Shown in pieces: positions 23,885 through 36,670 of a DNA stretch of 64,000 nucleotides. The position numbers and the translations under genes are program-made. Every line of letters begins with the position of its first letter. Position 1 is the first letter of the stretch. Origin of the DNA: Atherinomorus stipes (Eukaryota; Chordata; Actinopteri; Atheriniformes; Atherinidae); the NCBI GenBank assembly GCA_023101725.1, contig JALJCO010003012.1, positions 799,001 to 863,000 on the forward strand, in the 5' to 3' direction. The notes beneath the pieces are model-generated. The model ran no database searches. It was not told the DNA's origin and saw only the letters and a list, made by a program, of their open reading frames with translations.

Positions 23885-25419
23885 CTAGAATATTGAGGTG
23901 AAATATGTTAAAACTGTCTCCAGTTTTAAGTTGTACCTTGGATAACTCAGTAATGAGGCCCTATGTCAAAAAATCCGAACTACCCTTTTAAATATTTTTC
24001 AATGATTTTACAGAATAAAAGAAGATACAGCCAAACAAACTCCACAGAGAAAAACTGTGGACGGTGAACATCGCACCTTTCTGAGTTTTTTTTTTTTTAT
24101 TGAAACTGTACGGGATGAGCTGTAGCAGCATAGACCACAGATAGTAAGAGGCTCCACAAAGAGAATCTCAGAAGCAACAGTGGGCACATGATATCATTAT
24201 ATGTCATATTCCAGCTCAGCTATGCAACAACAGCCTGCCAAATAAATAAGAATGTTACAAAAACAGTAAAAAAGACAAAGTCAAGACAAGACTGACATTT
24301 GCTAATGTTACATCAGACCTGCATATTGATTAATTTCCTCTGAGTTCTGAAAACAAATGAAAATGGTGAAAGAATGACTGAATGCTGGAATAAGGTTTTG
24401 AATCCACTGATGAACTGTCCAGCAGAGCTTGGGACCACAGAATGAAAACATATCCAATGTTCGCAGATGTTACGCAAGACTGTATTACGTGTCTACAGTC
24501 TTGCACCCTGCATTGTGAAACAATGACTTTAAGCTTTAATTGGCAAATTTTTACTCAATGGACAAACCCCCCAAAGATTCTAACTTTGCAGAGTCAATGC
24601 TACAACATTATTAGCGCTATTACAGATGAAAATATCTCCAACTTGACGCTCCCTACCCGATTGGTTGTTAGCATCCCGGTGAGCATGTCTCCTTGTACAA
24701 AGAGGAGGAAAAAGTTGATATGTCTGGTCTGACACTAAACATAATCACTGCCTGAAAACAAGGGGGAAGAGTTTTGAAGCCCTTTTTGATGTCGGCAGCT
24801 CGGAGTCAGTAATGAGGATGTTGATTTTGTTCTGATTATGGGATTGCTGGTCTGTTTGTTTATATGTCTCAGCTGTGTCCATCCCTCCCGCTGAGCTACA
24901 TGGACACTAACTGCCAACATGTGAATTAAAATTACTCACCATCCAATTAGTCACACTACTCACACTCGGAGCAGAAAATATTCAGCACAACAAGAGATCA
25001 AATTCAGACCTCCTATACTAAGACCTGATTTCACATGAAAAACAACTGCAACATATAATCATGTTGCTGCTAACTATGTGAAAACTACAGATAATAATTC
25101 TATTTCGGTCTTTTAATAAGACTTACAGAATGGTACAGGGGAGGAGATGTTTACATGTTTTACTTTTAATCCACAGCACATCCACCTTTAGAGAATTCTC
25201 CTCTGACCTGAAGACAACTTTGCATGATTGTACACATACACACTCAATTTACAATGGACCAACTCAAAGGAAGCATCTCCAGTCTCTCTCACACACTGTG
25301 AATTTCAAGATGCACTTAAAAAGCGGCAGAAACAACTCATACACGCTCAAACCCTCTTAGCAAAAATGCTAAAATCTGAACACTCCCATTATACATAATT
25401 TAGGGGAATCTATATTCAT

Positions 25420-25640
25420 AGAAGTGCGGGGCGTGTTGTGCTCAATGGGGTAAAACGCCCCTGTGTGGCTAATGGAATGGCCTGAGTTGCGTGATTGAGT
25501 GAAATGTGCTGGAAAGATTGGGAGGAATTTTAGTGCAGATAAATAAAGAGGAGATTCTGCCTTTTACTGGGCGTCAGCATTAATGCGGCATCTCCCCAGG
25601 TGATCAACACATTCAAATGGAGAGATGGGGAGATGGCGAG
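25420..25640. promoter_or_regulatory. Candidate conserved non-coding element
   Basis: Unique block with local CpG (GTGCGGGGCGTG, AAAACGCCCC), a GATTGAGTG motif, a GCATTAATGCGG near-palindrome and AGGTGATC. It ends where GA-rich sequence begins. Confidence 0.3.
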
Positions 25641-25701
25641 AGAGTGATGGGGAGACAAAGAGTGGAGGAAAGAGAGAGTTAGATTGGGATATACATGGGA
25701 A

Positions 25702-25723
25702 TGAGAGAGAGAGAGAGAGAGAG
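25702..25723. repeat. (GA)n microsatellite
   Basis: About 11 GA dinucleotides. Confidence 0.9.
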
Positions 25724-26059
25724 GACACTTGAAGAAATAGCCTGCCTCAATCTACTCCACATGCACAAGGGCCATAGGATAGCATCCCATATATCATTGT
25801 AATGTTACCATTGGAGGGTTCAAAGGAAGCTAAAAAAAAAAAAAAGAAACTGGAGTGAAAAAAAAAATGAGTTTTTACAAATTCAAAGTCAAAATAACCA
25901 AGGGACATTATGAAGCTTCTGCAGTAGTTGACTTGAGAAGGCCAAGGCTGTCACGTGCATTTCTGTCCTTTTTTCCTCTTCTTACCCTCCATAATTTTAT
26001 GTCAAATGTGAGCGAGGAGCTCTTTCTTTCCCACTCCCACTTTCAACATCCATTACGTT

Positions 26060-26260
26060 TGGAGAGATGCAAAGTGAACATTTCAATTGGATTGCAATGG
26101 CCAGTTAGTGCTGCTTTGATCCCCACTCTGCTCTTTGAGGGCTCCATTGTTCCTGATTTGCTGGCTTGATTTGCCTGCCTGTGGATAATGGCCAAGGAGC
26201 CAAAGACGGGCCTGCTCCCATCAACCCATTTATCCTTATCACAGGTTTGAAGCTCAAAAC
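26060..26260. promoter_or_regulatory. Candidate enhancer with SOX-type site
   Basis: A perfect SOX-type CCATTGTTC (26144-26152) lies in a unique block with ATTGGATTGCAATGG upstream and TGGATAATGGCC and CTTATCACAG downstream, the latter a GATA-type core. Motif-based inference only. Confidence 0.25.
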
Positions 26261-27069
26261 GTATATAGAATTAAAAGATATAGCCTTAAGATGTGAAGTG
26301 CCTCAGCTGTGTGAATATGCTGGCACACAAACTGGACCTTATGGTACAACACTGATTCCATTCAGTCCCCACACAAAAATGCAGAAGTGTTAATTACAAA
26401 GACACTTTCCTAGCACCTGAAAGATGGCTCACGTTACAAAAAAGAGGCAGTAATAGTATTGTTCAGGTTCTCGGTCTTTTATCTCATCAATCAAGCACTG
26501 ACACAATAAAGTCTGCAGAGCTGATTTAAAGCATAAAGACATTTTTTCTTTATCATATAAATTGGCCACCATCACCTTTTAGAGTCAAGCTGAATGACAT
26601 GCATGTTATCTGAATGCATCGCCGATTCTTTAATACAAGGCCTCTATTTAACTCAGCGTGGTCTCTTATAGCAGAGCAAAGCATGCCCTTTGACATCAAA
26701 AAGATTCTTATTTAGTCAGTGAAAGAGCATAATTTCATTTTCATGATCAAAGCTACAGGCCTCTCTCTACAGTATAATATACTGAATGAAAAGGAGCTCT
26801 CACAAGTGTTTGTGCACACATTGCTGCTTTACACTGGTCTATGTATGTGTCTAAAGAAAAAGCTTTATAGTCCACTATTAAGAATAACTGCTTTCATCTC
26901 TCTTTATTTTAAGCAAGATTAAAATATAACCTTGTCTTTTCCAAATACACCTTTACTGATGCAAACTTTTTTACATTTACGTGTGTCAATGTTGCGATGA
27001 TGACATGTGAAAATGTATTCAAAGCAGGGTGAATAAAACTGATACAAAATTCCTTCTACAGAGCCATGG

Positions 27070-27084
27070 AAAAAAAAAAAAAAA
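27070..27084. repeat. poly-A run (15 A)
   Basis: A homopolymer; no retroelement body recognised next to it. Confidence 0.85.
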
Positions 27085-28846
27085 TCTTTTTCAGCTATAT
27101 GCATTTATTATCTCTATAAATTTGCCCCGGAGGTGATCATTGATCAGCTTTACGCATTTGATTGTCTGGCTTTGACTTCAAACCAGCAAATAACCCGAGC
27201 CTTGCATGGTGCTGGCTCTCCCACACCCAACCTTAAGATAACTTTACTGCAGCGCGTGTAAAGAGCGACTGCAGAGAACATTTGCTCAAGTGTCTGGTCT
27301 CCTCCCAGATACAAATGAACAATTTGTTTTCCATTTCTTTCCAAACCTTCATCTCAGCCTTTCTGCTTTGAAGTAGGGGGTGGAAAGGGAGGAGAAGGGT
27401 AGGGAAGGGGGGGCTTACAGATTGAACGATAGTGTGTTTGTCTTCAAAGAGTCCCAGCTTGCTTACAAATGCACTGGCAAGTACAACACCTTCAAGGTGA
27501 AATTGATAAATCTTGTGGTGAGCTCTTTCATGGCAATAATAAGCAGAATTTGTAGAAAGGGGGCATGGATTTTTTTAGATGCAAATGTTGTCAAACACCA
27601 CCAGGCGAAGACTAAATTGAACTGTGCCAAGTAGATAAGAATATATTGAAAAAGCACAGAGGTACATAATTACATTCATGAACAATATCCACCTGAGTCT
27701 GGCACAGCTTAATCAGGACTGATACAGTGTTTTATACTTTCTGTGCTCAAAACATTCCCCGTTTGCCCTTTGATCATCACCAAAGTTGGCTATCTTCAAT
27801 AAATTTCACATTTCTGAAATAACCACGACGGTTCTCCTTTACATATCAAACACATGATCTTATTGTAGTCATTCAGACAGAAACTTTCTCCAGGCACAGA
27901 CTGAGTGCAAACAAACAAGCCATGAGGGGGAAAAAACAGAAAGACAAAGAGAAAAGGGAGGAAACTCATCAGTTGTCCATCTGGCAGATGACATCCTTTG
28001 TACCCTCTCTGTCATTTCTTTCTCATCTGCTAGGATGGACAGAATCTCCCCTCTCTCTCTCCTTCTCTTTCTCCGGGATGACTGCTTCACTGAAGTCCCT
28101 GGAGACACCTTTTTCCTCTGTCTCTTGCTTCTCTTGCTTTCAGTGACTGCTATTTTCCCGAAACTTTATGAATTAGTTACAACCCTTTTTTTTTTCTCTC
28201 CCCCTTCTTCACTTCTCTTACTTTCTCATCTCTCAGGCTGGACACAGATTCAACACCTGCCTCGAAACAAACTGTCCGTCTCTCCGTCCAGCTGTCTGTC
28301 GACTGCTCTCCTCCCTCCCTTTATAAAACTTCCCTTTTTCTCAATTCCTGTCTAGCCCAAAACCTCCCTGGGAAAAATAGAAGATGAAATTGGAAAAAAA
28401 AAAAAATGTATATAGATATATAGACAGATATATTTTTCAAGAAAAAAAAAAGTTAGCGCTCTCGCATTCGTAAATGAAATGCAGCTGTAGATCGAATGGC
28501 CTCACAACTCCCTGCTGTCCGCACACCCCCTCCTCCCCGTTTTTCTCCCACTCCCTCTAAGATTGGGCAGACACAGGGGGTGGCGTGCATGTGTGTCCAT
28601 GTCTGTGTGTGTGTGTTTGTGTGTCCAACTCCTTTGTGACCGCTTTCCTGAACCCGAACCCTCCCTGCACGGAGGGAAATGGTGGACTGTGGCAACGACA
28701 GGGCAGTTTTACAGTGCACCGGGCTGAATGTTAAACTTATATTTAATGTATGACATTTCACACAAATCATCCGGCCACAGACATGACCCTGGGGTATTCC
28801 GCAGATTGCTTTTTCAGTGCCTCAGCAACTGTGGAATTATTCGTCC

Positions 28847-28850
<4 letters not shown>

Positions 28851-28893
<43 letters not shown>
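28851..28893. repeat. (GA)n microsatellite
   Basis: About 21 uninterrupted GA units grading into AGG triplets. This is the longest clean dinucleotide tract in the window and likely polymorphic. Confidence 0.95.
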
Positions 28894-28896
<3 letters not shown>

Positions 28897-29919
28897 GAGG
28901 AGGAAAAGCCTTTGAGTTTGGCAAAATGATTGCCCTCTCACTGCTCTGGCCATCCCAGACTGGAAGCTCTCTCCCTCTCTTTTCTCTGTGATATCATGAT
29001 CGCAGGGCCGTGCCAAATTGAAAACATCTTGGCAGTCTGGAGGCTGTATGAAATAACCATATATTATGTGTAGTATAACACCCGATTGGATAGCAAAACA
29101 ATTATGCTGTTTTGCAGTCTCAAAAGACTCCTTGTGCTGCTCTCAACCCACCGCTCCCTCCATTTCTATGTAAAAAAATCTTCAGAGGGAAGTATGAAAA
29201 TTATCTGAGATTTGTAAATTGGAGTTGGATTTTAACCCCATACCCCCTCCCAGAATCTCGTCTGACATAAGTAAGTGTACAACAGCTTACAGAAATATGT
29301 ACAAACCCGACCACGGCCATCTGTACGGATTAAGAAAAAGCGCTGTAAATATCTTAAATACTGTATCGTATCTGTGTCGACACGGTATGGAAACAGTACA
29401 AACAACAATAACAGTTCATGAATACACACCGAGAGGGGCCTTAGCATCCTCAAAACACTGCAGCCCTGAAAATAAACACGGGGTTGTCTTTTTTTTTTAA
29501 CACTATGTCAAGCTTTTGAAATTGCAGAGAACCACAAGAGGGAGAATTCCACATTTTCTTGCTTACTTGTTGAATCAGCCTTGCAAAACAATGGATATGG
29601 TTTAACAGATTCTCCAGCTGGCTCATCCATTTTATCTGAGGGGGACATTTTTCAGCATTTAGGTTTAGATATGAGAGGCACGCTGTCCACTACATCAGCG
29701 TCACTCTCTTTTCTCAAGGTTAGATGGCTGTGGAATTTTATGAGCATCAGGGTGAAGATACCTGTCACACTCAGGAGAGTCAAGACGTGCAGAAAACCCT
29801 CATCATGCACATCCTGATGCAGAATAAAGCTCGCCCACATTTGCCCCCCCTTTTTTTTTATATTTTATGATCATCACTTATGTTCCTTCGTGGCTCTGTT
29901 GCAATTTTAAAGTCAAGTG

Positions 29920-30040
29920 CAAACAACTGGGATAAGAAGATTAGGATTTTTGCATCATGCCTAATTATGAAGAATCATTTGCTACAGCAAAGATCATCAG
30001 GACTGGAAACACTACTGAAAAAGAAAAAAAAAAAGAAGAC
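29920..30040 (+). repeat. Local direct repeat, copy A
   Basis: Shares CTAATTATGAAG.ATCATTTG.TACAGC and further blocks (GATAAGA.GAT, TCAG.ACTG.AAAC) with copy B about 298 bp downstream. Similarity is roughly three quarters by eye with small indels. I do not recognise it as a known repeat family. It may be an old tandem duplication or two remnants of an interspersed repeat. Confidence 0.6.
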
Positions 30041-30217
30041 AATAGCCCCTTTAGTGCCCCTTTAATGACAAACATTTGAAATGCTTAAAAGTCAAAATTA
30101 AAAAAAAAAATCATAACATACTTAACCATGTTGTGCCTTTAAGCATGGATTTAGGGTAAAATAAAGAAGTGTGTATGCAGGCGTGTATGTGTGTGTGTGT
30201 TTTAGACTCACTTATGA

Positions 30218-30332
30218 TAAACAACAAAGATAAGAGGATCTGAATCTCTGTATTGTGTCTAATTATGAAGGATCATTTGATACAGCGAACAACGTCAGCA
30301 CTGTAAACATTACAGAAAGATAAAAAAGAATA
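30218..30332 (+). repeat. Local direct repeat, copy B
   Basis: Second member of the pair described for copy A. It starts with AAACAACAAAGATAAGAGGAT and ends in an A-rich AAAGATAAAAAAGAA stretch, where copy A also ends in an A-rich tract. A shared A-rich 3' end would suit retroposed copies. Confidence 0.6.
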
Positions 30333-31121
30333 TCATACACTGTGTTAAGTCCCCCTGCGCCGCACACTCTCACACACAAACACATACAAACACTCTAAGT
30401 CACAACCACAGTCAACAGCATAATTATCAGTTTCCCCACAGGGCGTTAGGAAACCTGTTCCTAATTGGAACCCAGTTGGGACTTTACATGGATTAAAATA
30501 CATGAGGCTTCAGCAACAGGAAAACACACATGCATGCACACACAAATATAAAAACACACCAGCCCCTTGAGTTGCCAATGTTTTCCCCAAATTTTTATTT
30601 ACGCTAAGTCTTGCATGATCCCCATTGTCTCGCTACACACGGGTCGAGCACAACAATACGAGTCTCCAAAGCACAATTACGCCACTATTTTCCCCTTGTT
30701 TTGTATTCTGTTTTTCTTTATTTTTGTTCCATTTCCCTGACTTAAGCTGTTGTCTAATGGACAGCACCGTGACAGAGAGGAGTTTGGTATCAGATTGAAG
30801 CCGGTTGCCCTTTTTGCCAATTTGCGAGCAGCCTCCTCTGTACTTGTAAGATGGCCAATTAGCTGACCGTCTGACAGAGGCTCTCTGACTGTGGCTATTA
30901 AAACACACGCTCATAGGCGCACACGTGCACACACACGAAGGGCAAGTACGGGAGCACACATGCATTCATGTCTGTGCACGTTAGCACACACGCAAAGTGC
31001 AGCGCTGCCTCCGACTGTCCATCTCTGCTTTTTATTTCCTCTTTTTTTTTTTGTGGCGAGATGGGTGCCTAGGCCTCACCCCTCACCTTCTTCTCACAAT
31101 TAAGAAGACACACTCCTGCAG

Positions 31122-31152
<31 letters not shown>
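31122..31152. repeat. (CA)n microsatellite
   Basis: About 15 uninterrupted CA units. Confidence 0.95.
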
Positions 31153-31153
<1 letters not shown>

Positions 31154-33987
31154 GGCCCTTCATTTTCCTTGCCAAACGATGCTATGCTCATTGACCTCTT
31201 TCTACCCCTCCCACCTCCACCTGTTCTCCTGCCAGCCTCCCTTTCTTCACCTCTTCCTAAACATTTTCTTCTCCCTCTCCATTTAATCTTCCTCATCTCT
31301 CAACCTCACTTCCATTTCCTCTCCTCCTTTCCTCCCTCTGTATCCCCTCACACTTTTCACCTCTCCACATCTTCTCCCACCATCTTCATCCATAAACAAC
31401 CATCCTCTCCATCTGACTCCGTGCCATTAGTCTGACTCCTTTCATCTTCTCATACAGCTTTTAAGTTAAACTCATCTTTACCACATCTATTTGGAATATT
31501 AGTGCATCTCTCACACACTTTTTCACTTTTCAGCAGTTCTGACTGTAATTTTTCACACAGTGCAGTTTACATTATTCGAAATTATCCATCCATTTAAATC
31601 AAGGGGTACAGTTTTTGCTTTGTTTTCTGCATTAAATCCACAAAGTATCATCCACATATGTTGCAAAAGAGTGACAGAAATATGTAGGCTACGACAATTT
31701 AACATTAGCATTAAAACATTTTTATGCATAGGCAGCACAATATGCATTTTATCTCAATTAAAAATGATTTTTATAGTTAATATAGCTGCAGCACGGGAAG
31801 TGCTGTAAAGAAAAAAAATTACAGGTAACTTTGGGATGGATTTAATGGAAATAAACATTAAACACGTTAGATTATGTCAAATGCAGTATTGCAAACCTGA
31901 TAAACTACACCTGAACATGCCGACAAACATACATACTCATGCACCTGGGGCACATTTATCCTAGACCTTAACCTCCAACATCCCCTTCCCCATCCCTTAT
32001 CTTTGTTGTCCATCAGAGATGTTTGTTTAAAGTCTCTGCTCCTGTCCCATCACCTCCCTCTCTCAACTGCTGGTGAAGTTCAAGGGGTCCCCCACAAACA
32101 CACAGGGAGGTCAACAGCTTCCAGAGACTATAAATGCAGAGGGTTCGATCACCTGCAGGCTTACATGCTTTTGCACCAGTCGAACAACATTCGCAGAGGA
32201 AATACCATATAAAGAGACAATTTATGTGACACACACTTACATATCGAATTATTTTTGAGGAGGGAAATTCACAAAGCATACATTTTGACTCAGGAAATCA
32301 AATAAATAAATAAATAGAACTGACACATTCACACTCATCGCGGTGCACCTGCATTCTTGAGGTCTGTCGACTGCAGTCAAAATGGTGGACACAATAACAG
32401 CGGGCTCAGCTTTGATTCCTAATATGGAGGAAACAATTCTATTTTTTTTCCGAGGAGCTGCTGATACTGAGAGATAAAATTCAACCTACCCCTCTCTCTC
32501 CTTCCCCTCACACACACAAATACACACACATATACCACACCCTCCTTCTTGTTCTCTTTTTTTTTTGATGGACATAGGACATTACTGTGTGCTGGCTGCA
32601 GCTGTAACATTGACAGAGGGTGTTAAAACAGAGCCGTTCAAAGATAAGAGTGGCATTCATTGTGATTCTGTGCATTCAAAATAGTTGGAAAAAAACTATT
32701 TAAAATTTAAATGAACCTTCAGGTGACAGATTTCACAAAAAATAGTTTAAAATCACCTGCAAATGATCTAAACTCTAAATAGCCTCTTACATCCTGAGTG
32801 TTGTCACAGAATGAAACTAACAAAGAAACTTTACTTTTGCTCTGCTTAGAACTATTTGCATTGGAAATGCAATCTGTATGCCTATCTGCAATTATTTCTA
32901 ATTAATTTCATCTAATTCTTGGGAGACTATTTCAGTCCCAGAATTAACACAAAAAGAACTTCCTGCCTCAGTTCTCACACCAAAGATAATTATAAAGTTA
33001 AGAGGGTTTGCTAATTTAAAAATGCTATCTGCATGACATCAAATATACATCTTTGATCTCACTCTGTCCCTGATGGTTAAATGCCTTTAATTATATTCCA
33101 AAAAAAATTAACTTTTCTGAATAATTAACAGCCAGTTGCCTTTTTGTTTGTATGTAGAGTGTGTTGCATACTCTTTGCTTAATTAATGCCAGTGACAAAC
33201 AAACACTCTATTCAAATGTGCAGAAAATCCATCAGTTGCATATCAAAACAGTGTACTCAATTGTGCATTCCCTGTGCAATTGCCTTTATGCAATACATGC
33301 AAATAGTTTTGCCATTCCACACACATATGACTTGCACTTGGAGCAATTTCCTTAAATCTCAGAATACCGTGAACAATAATCCTTACACTTTGTGAAAATT
33401 GCACAAAGCACACACACGACCCACATGTGTTCCTGACAATCAGGGGGAACCTTCTCTATATCTCATTATATTCCCCTATAGCATATCAGCATCTCCCTAG
33501 GTGAATGTGTATACATACAGGGAGCAAGAGAAAGAGTCAGATGATTCATATTATCTTTATCACCCTGCCACAGGAGTCTACTTGCCTCCCCTCTTTCCCC
33601 TCCCCATTATGTAAAACTATGGATTATGTTTGGTATGCACATGAGTCCTGCATTCAGAGGTGTGTGTTTCTATGCATGTGTGCATGTTGGTGACTTTATA
33701 GCATGTGCTTGAGTGGAAAGGAGGGAGCGGGGATGTATATACATCTATGCATGCATGTATGCATCCATGCAGAGACCCCCTCCATCTCTCTCTCTCTCTC
33801 CATCTATCATGCATCCATAGGTCTATCAGCTTCGGGAATGAGGTGTGGAGGGAGAGGAAGGGGCGAAGGGTGCACAGGGGGAAGAGAAATAAATTTAGCC
33901 CCCCTACTTTAAAAATGCACATACATTTCCATACATTGGGAAGGCAGTGAGGTGCACACACCCTTGCTGCTGTATCCCCAATATACA

Positions 33988-34002
33988 CCCCCCCCCCCCC
34001 CC
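33988..34002. repeat. poly-C run (15 C)
   Basis: C homopolymer following CA-type sequence. Length error in the assembly is likely at such a run. Confidence 0.9.
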
Positions 34003-36215
34003 GCACCAACACCACGACACACACAAAGGCAGACACACACACATAACCAAAAACACAAAAATACAGAAAAGATAAATGTGTGTGTCCCGTTCAGTGGGTG
34101 TGGGTGAAAATCTACCCCTTGCCATATTTATCTTCATAAGAGCAGAAGGTGCATGTGTGTTTGTATACATAGCGGCTGTGTGCTTGGACTAGTTTGTTTT
34201 TGTGTTTGTGTGTGTACATAAGTTCATTTACCTCAGCTGAGGAAAAAAAAAAGACTCAGGCTGCTCTCATACTGTAAAAAAAGGAAGAAAAACTCAACAA
34301 CATAGGTTCTTCTTGATTCCTCAATGTAATGCACTTCAAAATATTGCAGCATGCACTGCGGGCCAAAATAAGCAATTCAGTCAGCCGAACGTCTCAGGAG
34401 TTTGCAAGTCGCGGTGCCTTTTACGCTAAATCCGCAATTCCCAAACTCCTTCCTTTTTTCATTTCCATACCAAAATGTATTTGTTGATGCATAGATTCCA
34501 AATAGTTTAGAGTCTATTTGCCGTCTGTCATGTAGCAAGGCTTTCAGATACCGAAACAACAACCGCGACCTTTCCCTAAAACGCAGCCGAAACACCCAAC
34601 CCTTGTAGATAATGACAACCTGTCGTGAGAGGAGAGAAACATGAGTGTGGTATTATTAAGCTAGACTAGTTTGTTCAGGAGAAGTGTTTTTGGCTTTTAA
34701 AAAGTTCCATTTTGCACTCCCCAGGCGATGCATATGGGGTACCCCAGGGAGGCAAGTGAGTGTGTGTGCACAGGGGTGTAATATGTGTGTGTGTACACTA
34801 AAATATTCTGACTGAGCTGTCTAGCGGCTCACAGAGCAGAGAGATGTGTCCTGTCTCCTGCATTCAAATGTGAGTGGGTTTTGGAGAGCAAAAGTAAACA
34901 GATATGCTTGCTTGAACACACACATGAGAACGCGTGTATGTGCACACCTGCCGTCTCATACGCACGCCTGTGCACAAAAACACACACAAATACTGTATGA
35001 ATGCAAGCACACGACATGTGAACACGCGAGTTCGTGTGTGTCTCCCCATCTGTTGTCCGTCTGTATTTCAACGTATCTGCCCATCAATCCCGTCACTGCG
35101 AAGGGCTGCACGGCTTTGCCACGCTGACAAACACAGCAGCGTCATTCAGCCAATAAATATTTAAAAAAGAATGTTTCACTCGGGACAGTCAACAAAAAGC
35201 CGGTCGTCATGGACGTGCCCTTTCATAGCCTGTGAAGCTACAGTTTTATATGGCAATATAAACCTCTGCAGGTCTACATTCTCAGTTCACTCCTTAAGCT
35301 CTTTAATTCTTTTCCATATCCCACTTGCAGTATATGGGCTGTAATATAAGATAGCCCAAGACAATGAGCTGTCCAGTTGCCGTGGGGGTTAGCTGACAGT
35401 GTGTTATGAAAGTAGAGGCAGGAGGGATACAGAGAGGTCGAGCGAAGGGTAGGATGGGGCCCTTCAAAGAAAATATGACCCTTAAAAAGCCTCGATTGTG
35501 CGACTGGAATCCTCCTTGCTACCATATTTCCTCCTACTCTTCCCCATTCCTGCCCCTCCTGCTCTCATTCTTGTCCCTCCTTCACTTTTCTCTTCCCTCA
35601 CTCAGTCCTTTCACACACAGATGTGTTGTCTGTCAGAACCATGATGATAAATTAGCGCGGGTGCTGCTGGTGAAATAGGAGCTGGTGTCTCAGGGCAGAG
35701 GGCGAGCCAGTGGACAATGCCAGGGATGAACCACTGATAGTTCAGCTGTGACTCAGTCTGGAGAAACACTCTGGTTGGGACAGTGCTGGAGTTGTGTTTG
35801 ATTCCAGAACCATTACAGTATCATCGGATGTTAGCTTATGGGAGAGAATCTCTACAAACTTTTGGTTAGTGTTTAGTCCTTTTCTTAAAATTCAAATAAT
35901 TGCGTTTTAGGGTCATGCAACATAAGAAGTAATGATTGAAAAAAAGTAATTCCAACAAATTGGAATGACATTTAAAATGAAAAAATTACATAAAGAAAGA
36001 AACTTTCTCGGTTTAACTTTACCATGTCATCCATCTACGTACTTTTTGCCAAATAGCAGAATGTTTGAAATGCTTTGCAAAATATTTTTTCACAATACCA
36101 AGAGCTCAGTAACAAATTATTTTCATGTATGTGTGTGTATGTGTGTGTTTGTAGGGGCAAAAGGGTCTGCATGCATCTGTAGGTGTTTTTTTTTCCTCTT
36201 TTTGAGGGGGGGTGA

Positions 36216-36230
36216 TTTTTTTTTTTTTTT
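36216..36230. repeat. poly-T run (15 T)
   Basis: T homopolymer followed by ACCTGCAG; a second shorter T run lies at about 36186-36194. Confidence 0.85.
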
Positions 36231-36399
36231 ACCTGCAGGCTTTGGTTTCTCGTGCGCTTGTTTGTGTCTATGCTTGGATTTGTGTGTATGTGTGTATGGA
36301 CATGTGTTTCTCATGAAGGCCCATGCCGGGCAAATTAATTCTCAGAAGTTGCATGGCGGGGGCTCTCCTTCCCTTTGAAATGGGGCATACTGCTCCCTG

Positions 36400-36670
36400 T
36401 AATCAATAAGTCAAGCCATCTCGGCCGCATGTTGCAAACCCCCCGGCACACAGATGAAGAAGCCCAATTTACTCATCATAAATTCTGATTCCCACAATAA
36501 ATATGAGAGAAAGTCCCACGGTATCTGGAATCTCAGGAGCGTTTGAAATGCTGACTGGCCCTCGCGTCGGCCTGGTTTGCTTTGTTGGTTGGAATTAAAT
36601 AAAAAAAGTGTTGAATAATAATGATGTGGGGTCAGGATTATTTATTTGATCTGAAACAGAAAAATTGAAA
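36400..36670. promoter_or_regulatory. Candidate conserved non-coding element
   Basis: Unique block containing GTAATCAATAAGTCAAG, CTCATCATAAATTCTGATT, CCACAATAAATATGAG and GGAATTAAATAAAAAAAG with interspersed CpG-bearing segments (CTCGGCCGCATG, CCCTCGCGTCGGCC). It is clean of repeats and has no persuasive open frame. Confidence 0.3.

Larger units (their letters stand above)
22396..23987. mobile_element. TTAA-flanked long inverted-repeat DNA transposon (non-autonomous), nested
   Basis: The ends are inverted copies: AAGGGTAGTTC(A/G)GATTTTTTGACAT on the left (22396-22420) and its reverse complement on the right (ending at 23987). The arms continue inward. Left 22441-22613 matches the reverse complement of right 23306-23470 with moderate divergence, sharing blocks such as TATTCTAGTTG, GATGCTAATGCTAG and GTTACAAATAAAAC. 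The right arm carries about 70 bp (23895-23965) that is absent or replaced on the left. Flanks are CTAA (22392-22395) and TTAA (23988-23991), suggesting a TTAA target duplication with one mutation, as in Kolobok- or piggyBac-type elements. The centre holds two tRNA-SINE-like units and the right arm is split by a LINE-2 fragment. No intact transposase. Confidence 0.75.
23992..28850. other. Gene-free unique DNA
   Basis: Poly-T at about 24086-24099, GA microsatellite at 25702-25723, 15-A run at 27070-27084, and pyrimidine-rich tract at 27999-28350 with low-complexity Ser/Leu/Pro frames. Enhancer-like blocks at 25.4-25.6 and 26.0-26.3 kb are listed separately. No exon recognised. Confidence 0.55.
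28894..31120. other. Gene-free DNA with a local duplication
   Basis: Holds the diverged direct repeat at 29920-30040/30218-30332, a short TG run (30188-30201) and CA-rich stretches (30365-30400, 30520-30560, 30925-31000). No exon recognised. Confidence 0.55.
31153..36390. other. Gene-free DNA with tracts and microsatellites
   Basis: Pyrimidine-rich tract at 31195-31435, (AAAT)n at 32300-32316, AT-rich sequence at 32640-33150, an ATGC/ATGT-alternating tract at 33743-33770, CT run at 33784-33800, 15-C run at 33988-34002, CA/TG-rich sequence at 34900-35045 and 15-T run at 36216-36230. The intervals 34370-34600 and 35140-35400 are unique and repeat-free and might be regulatory. No exon recognised. 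Confidence 0.55.

Noticed and set aside
23463..23894. Intact LINE-2 element
   Set aside because: Only the 3' untranslated end is present; no endonuclease or reverse-transcriptase sequence is seen.
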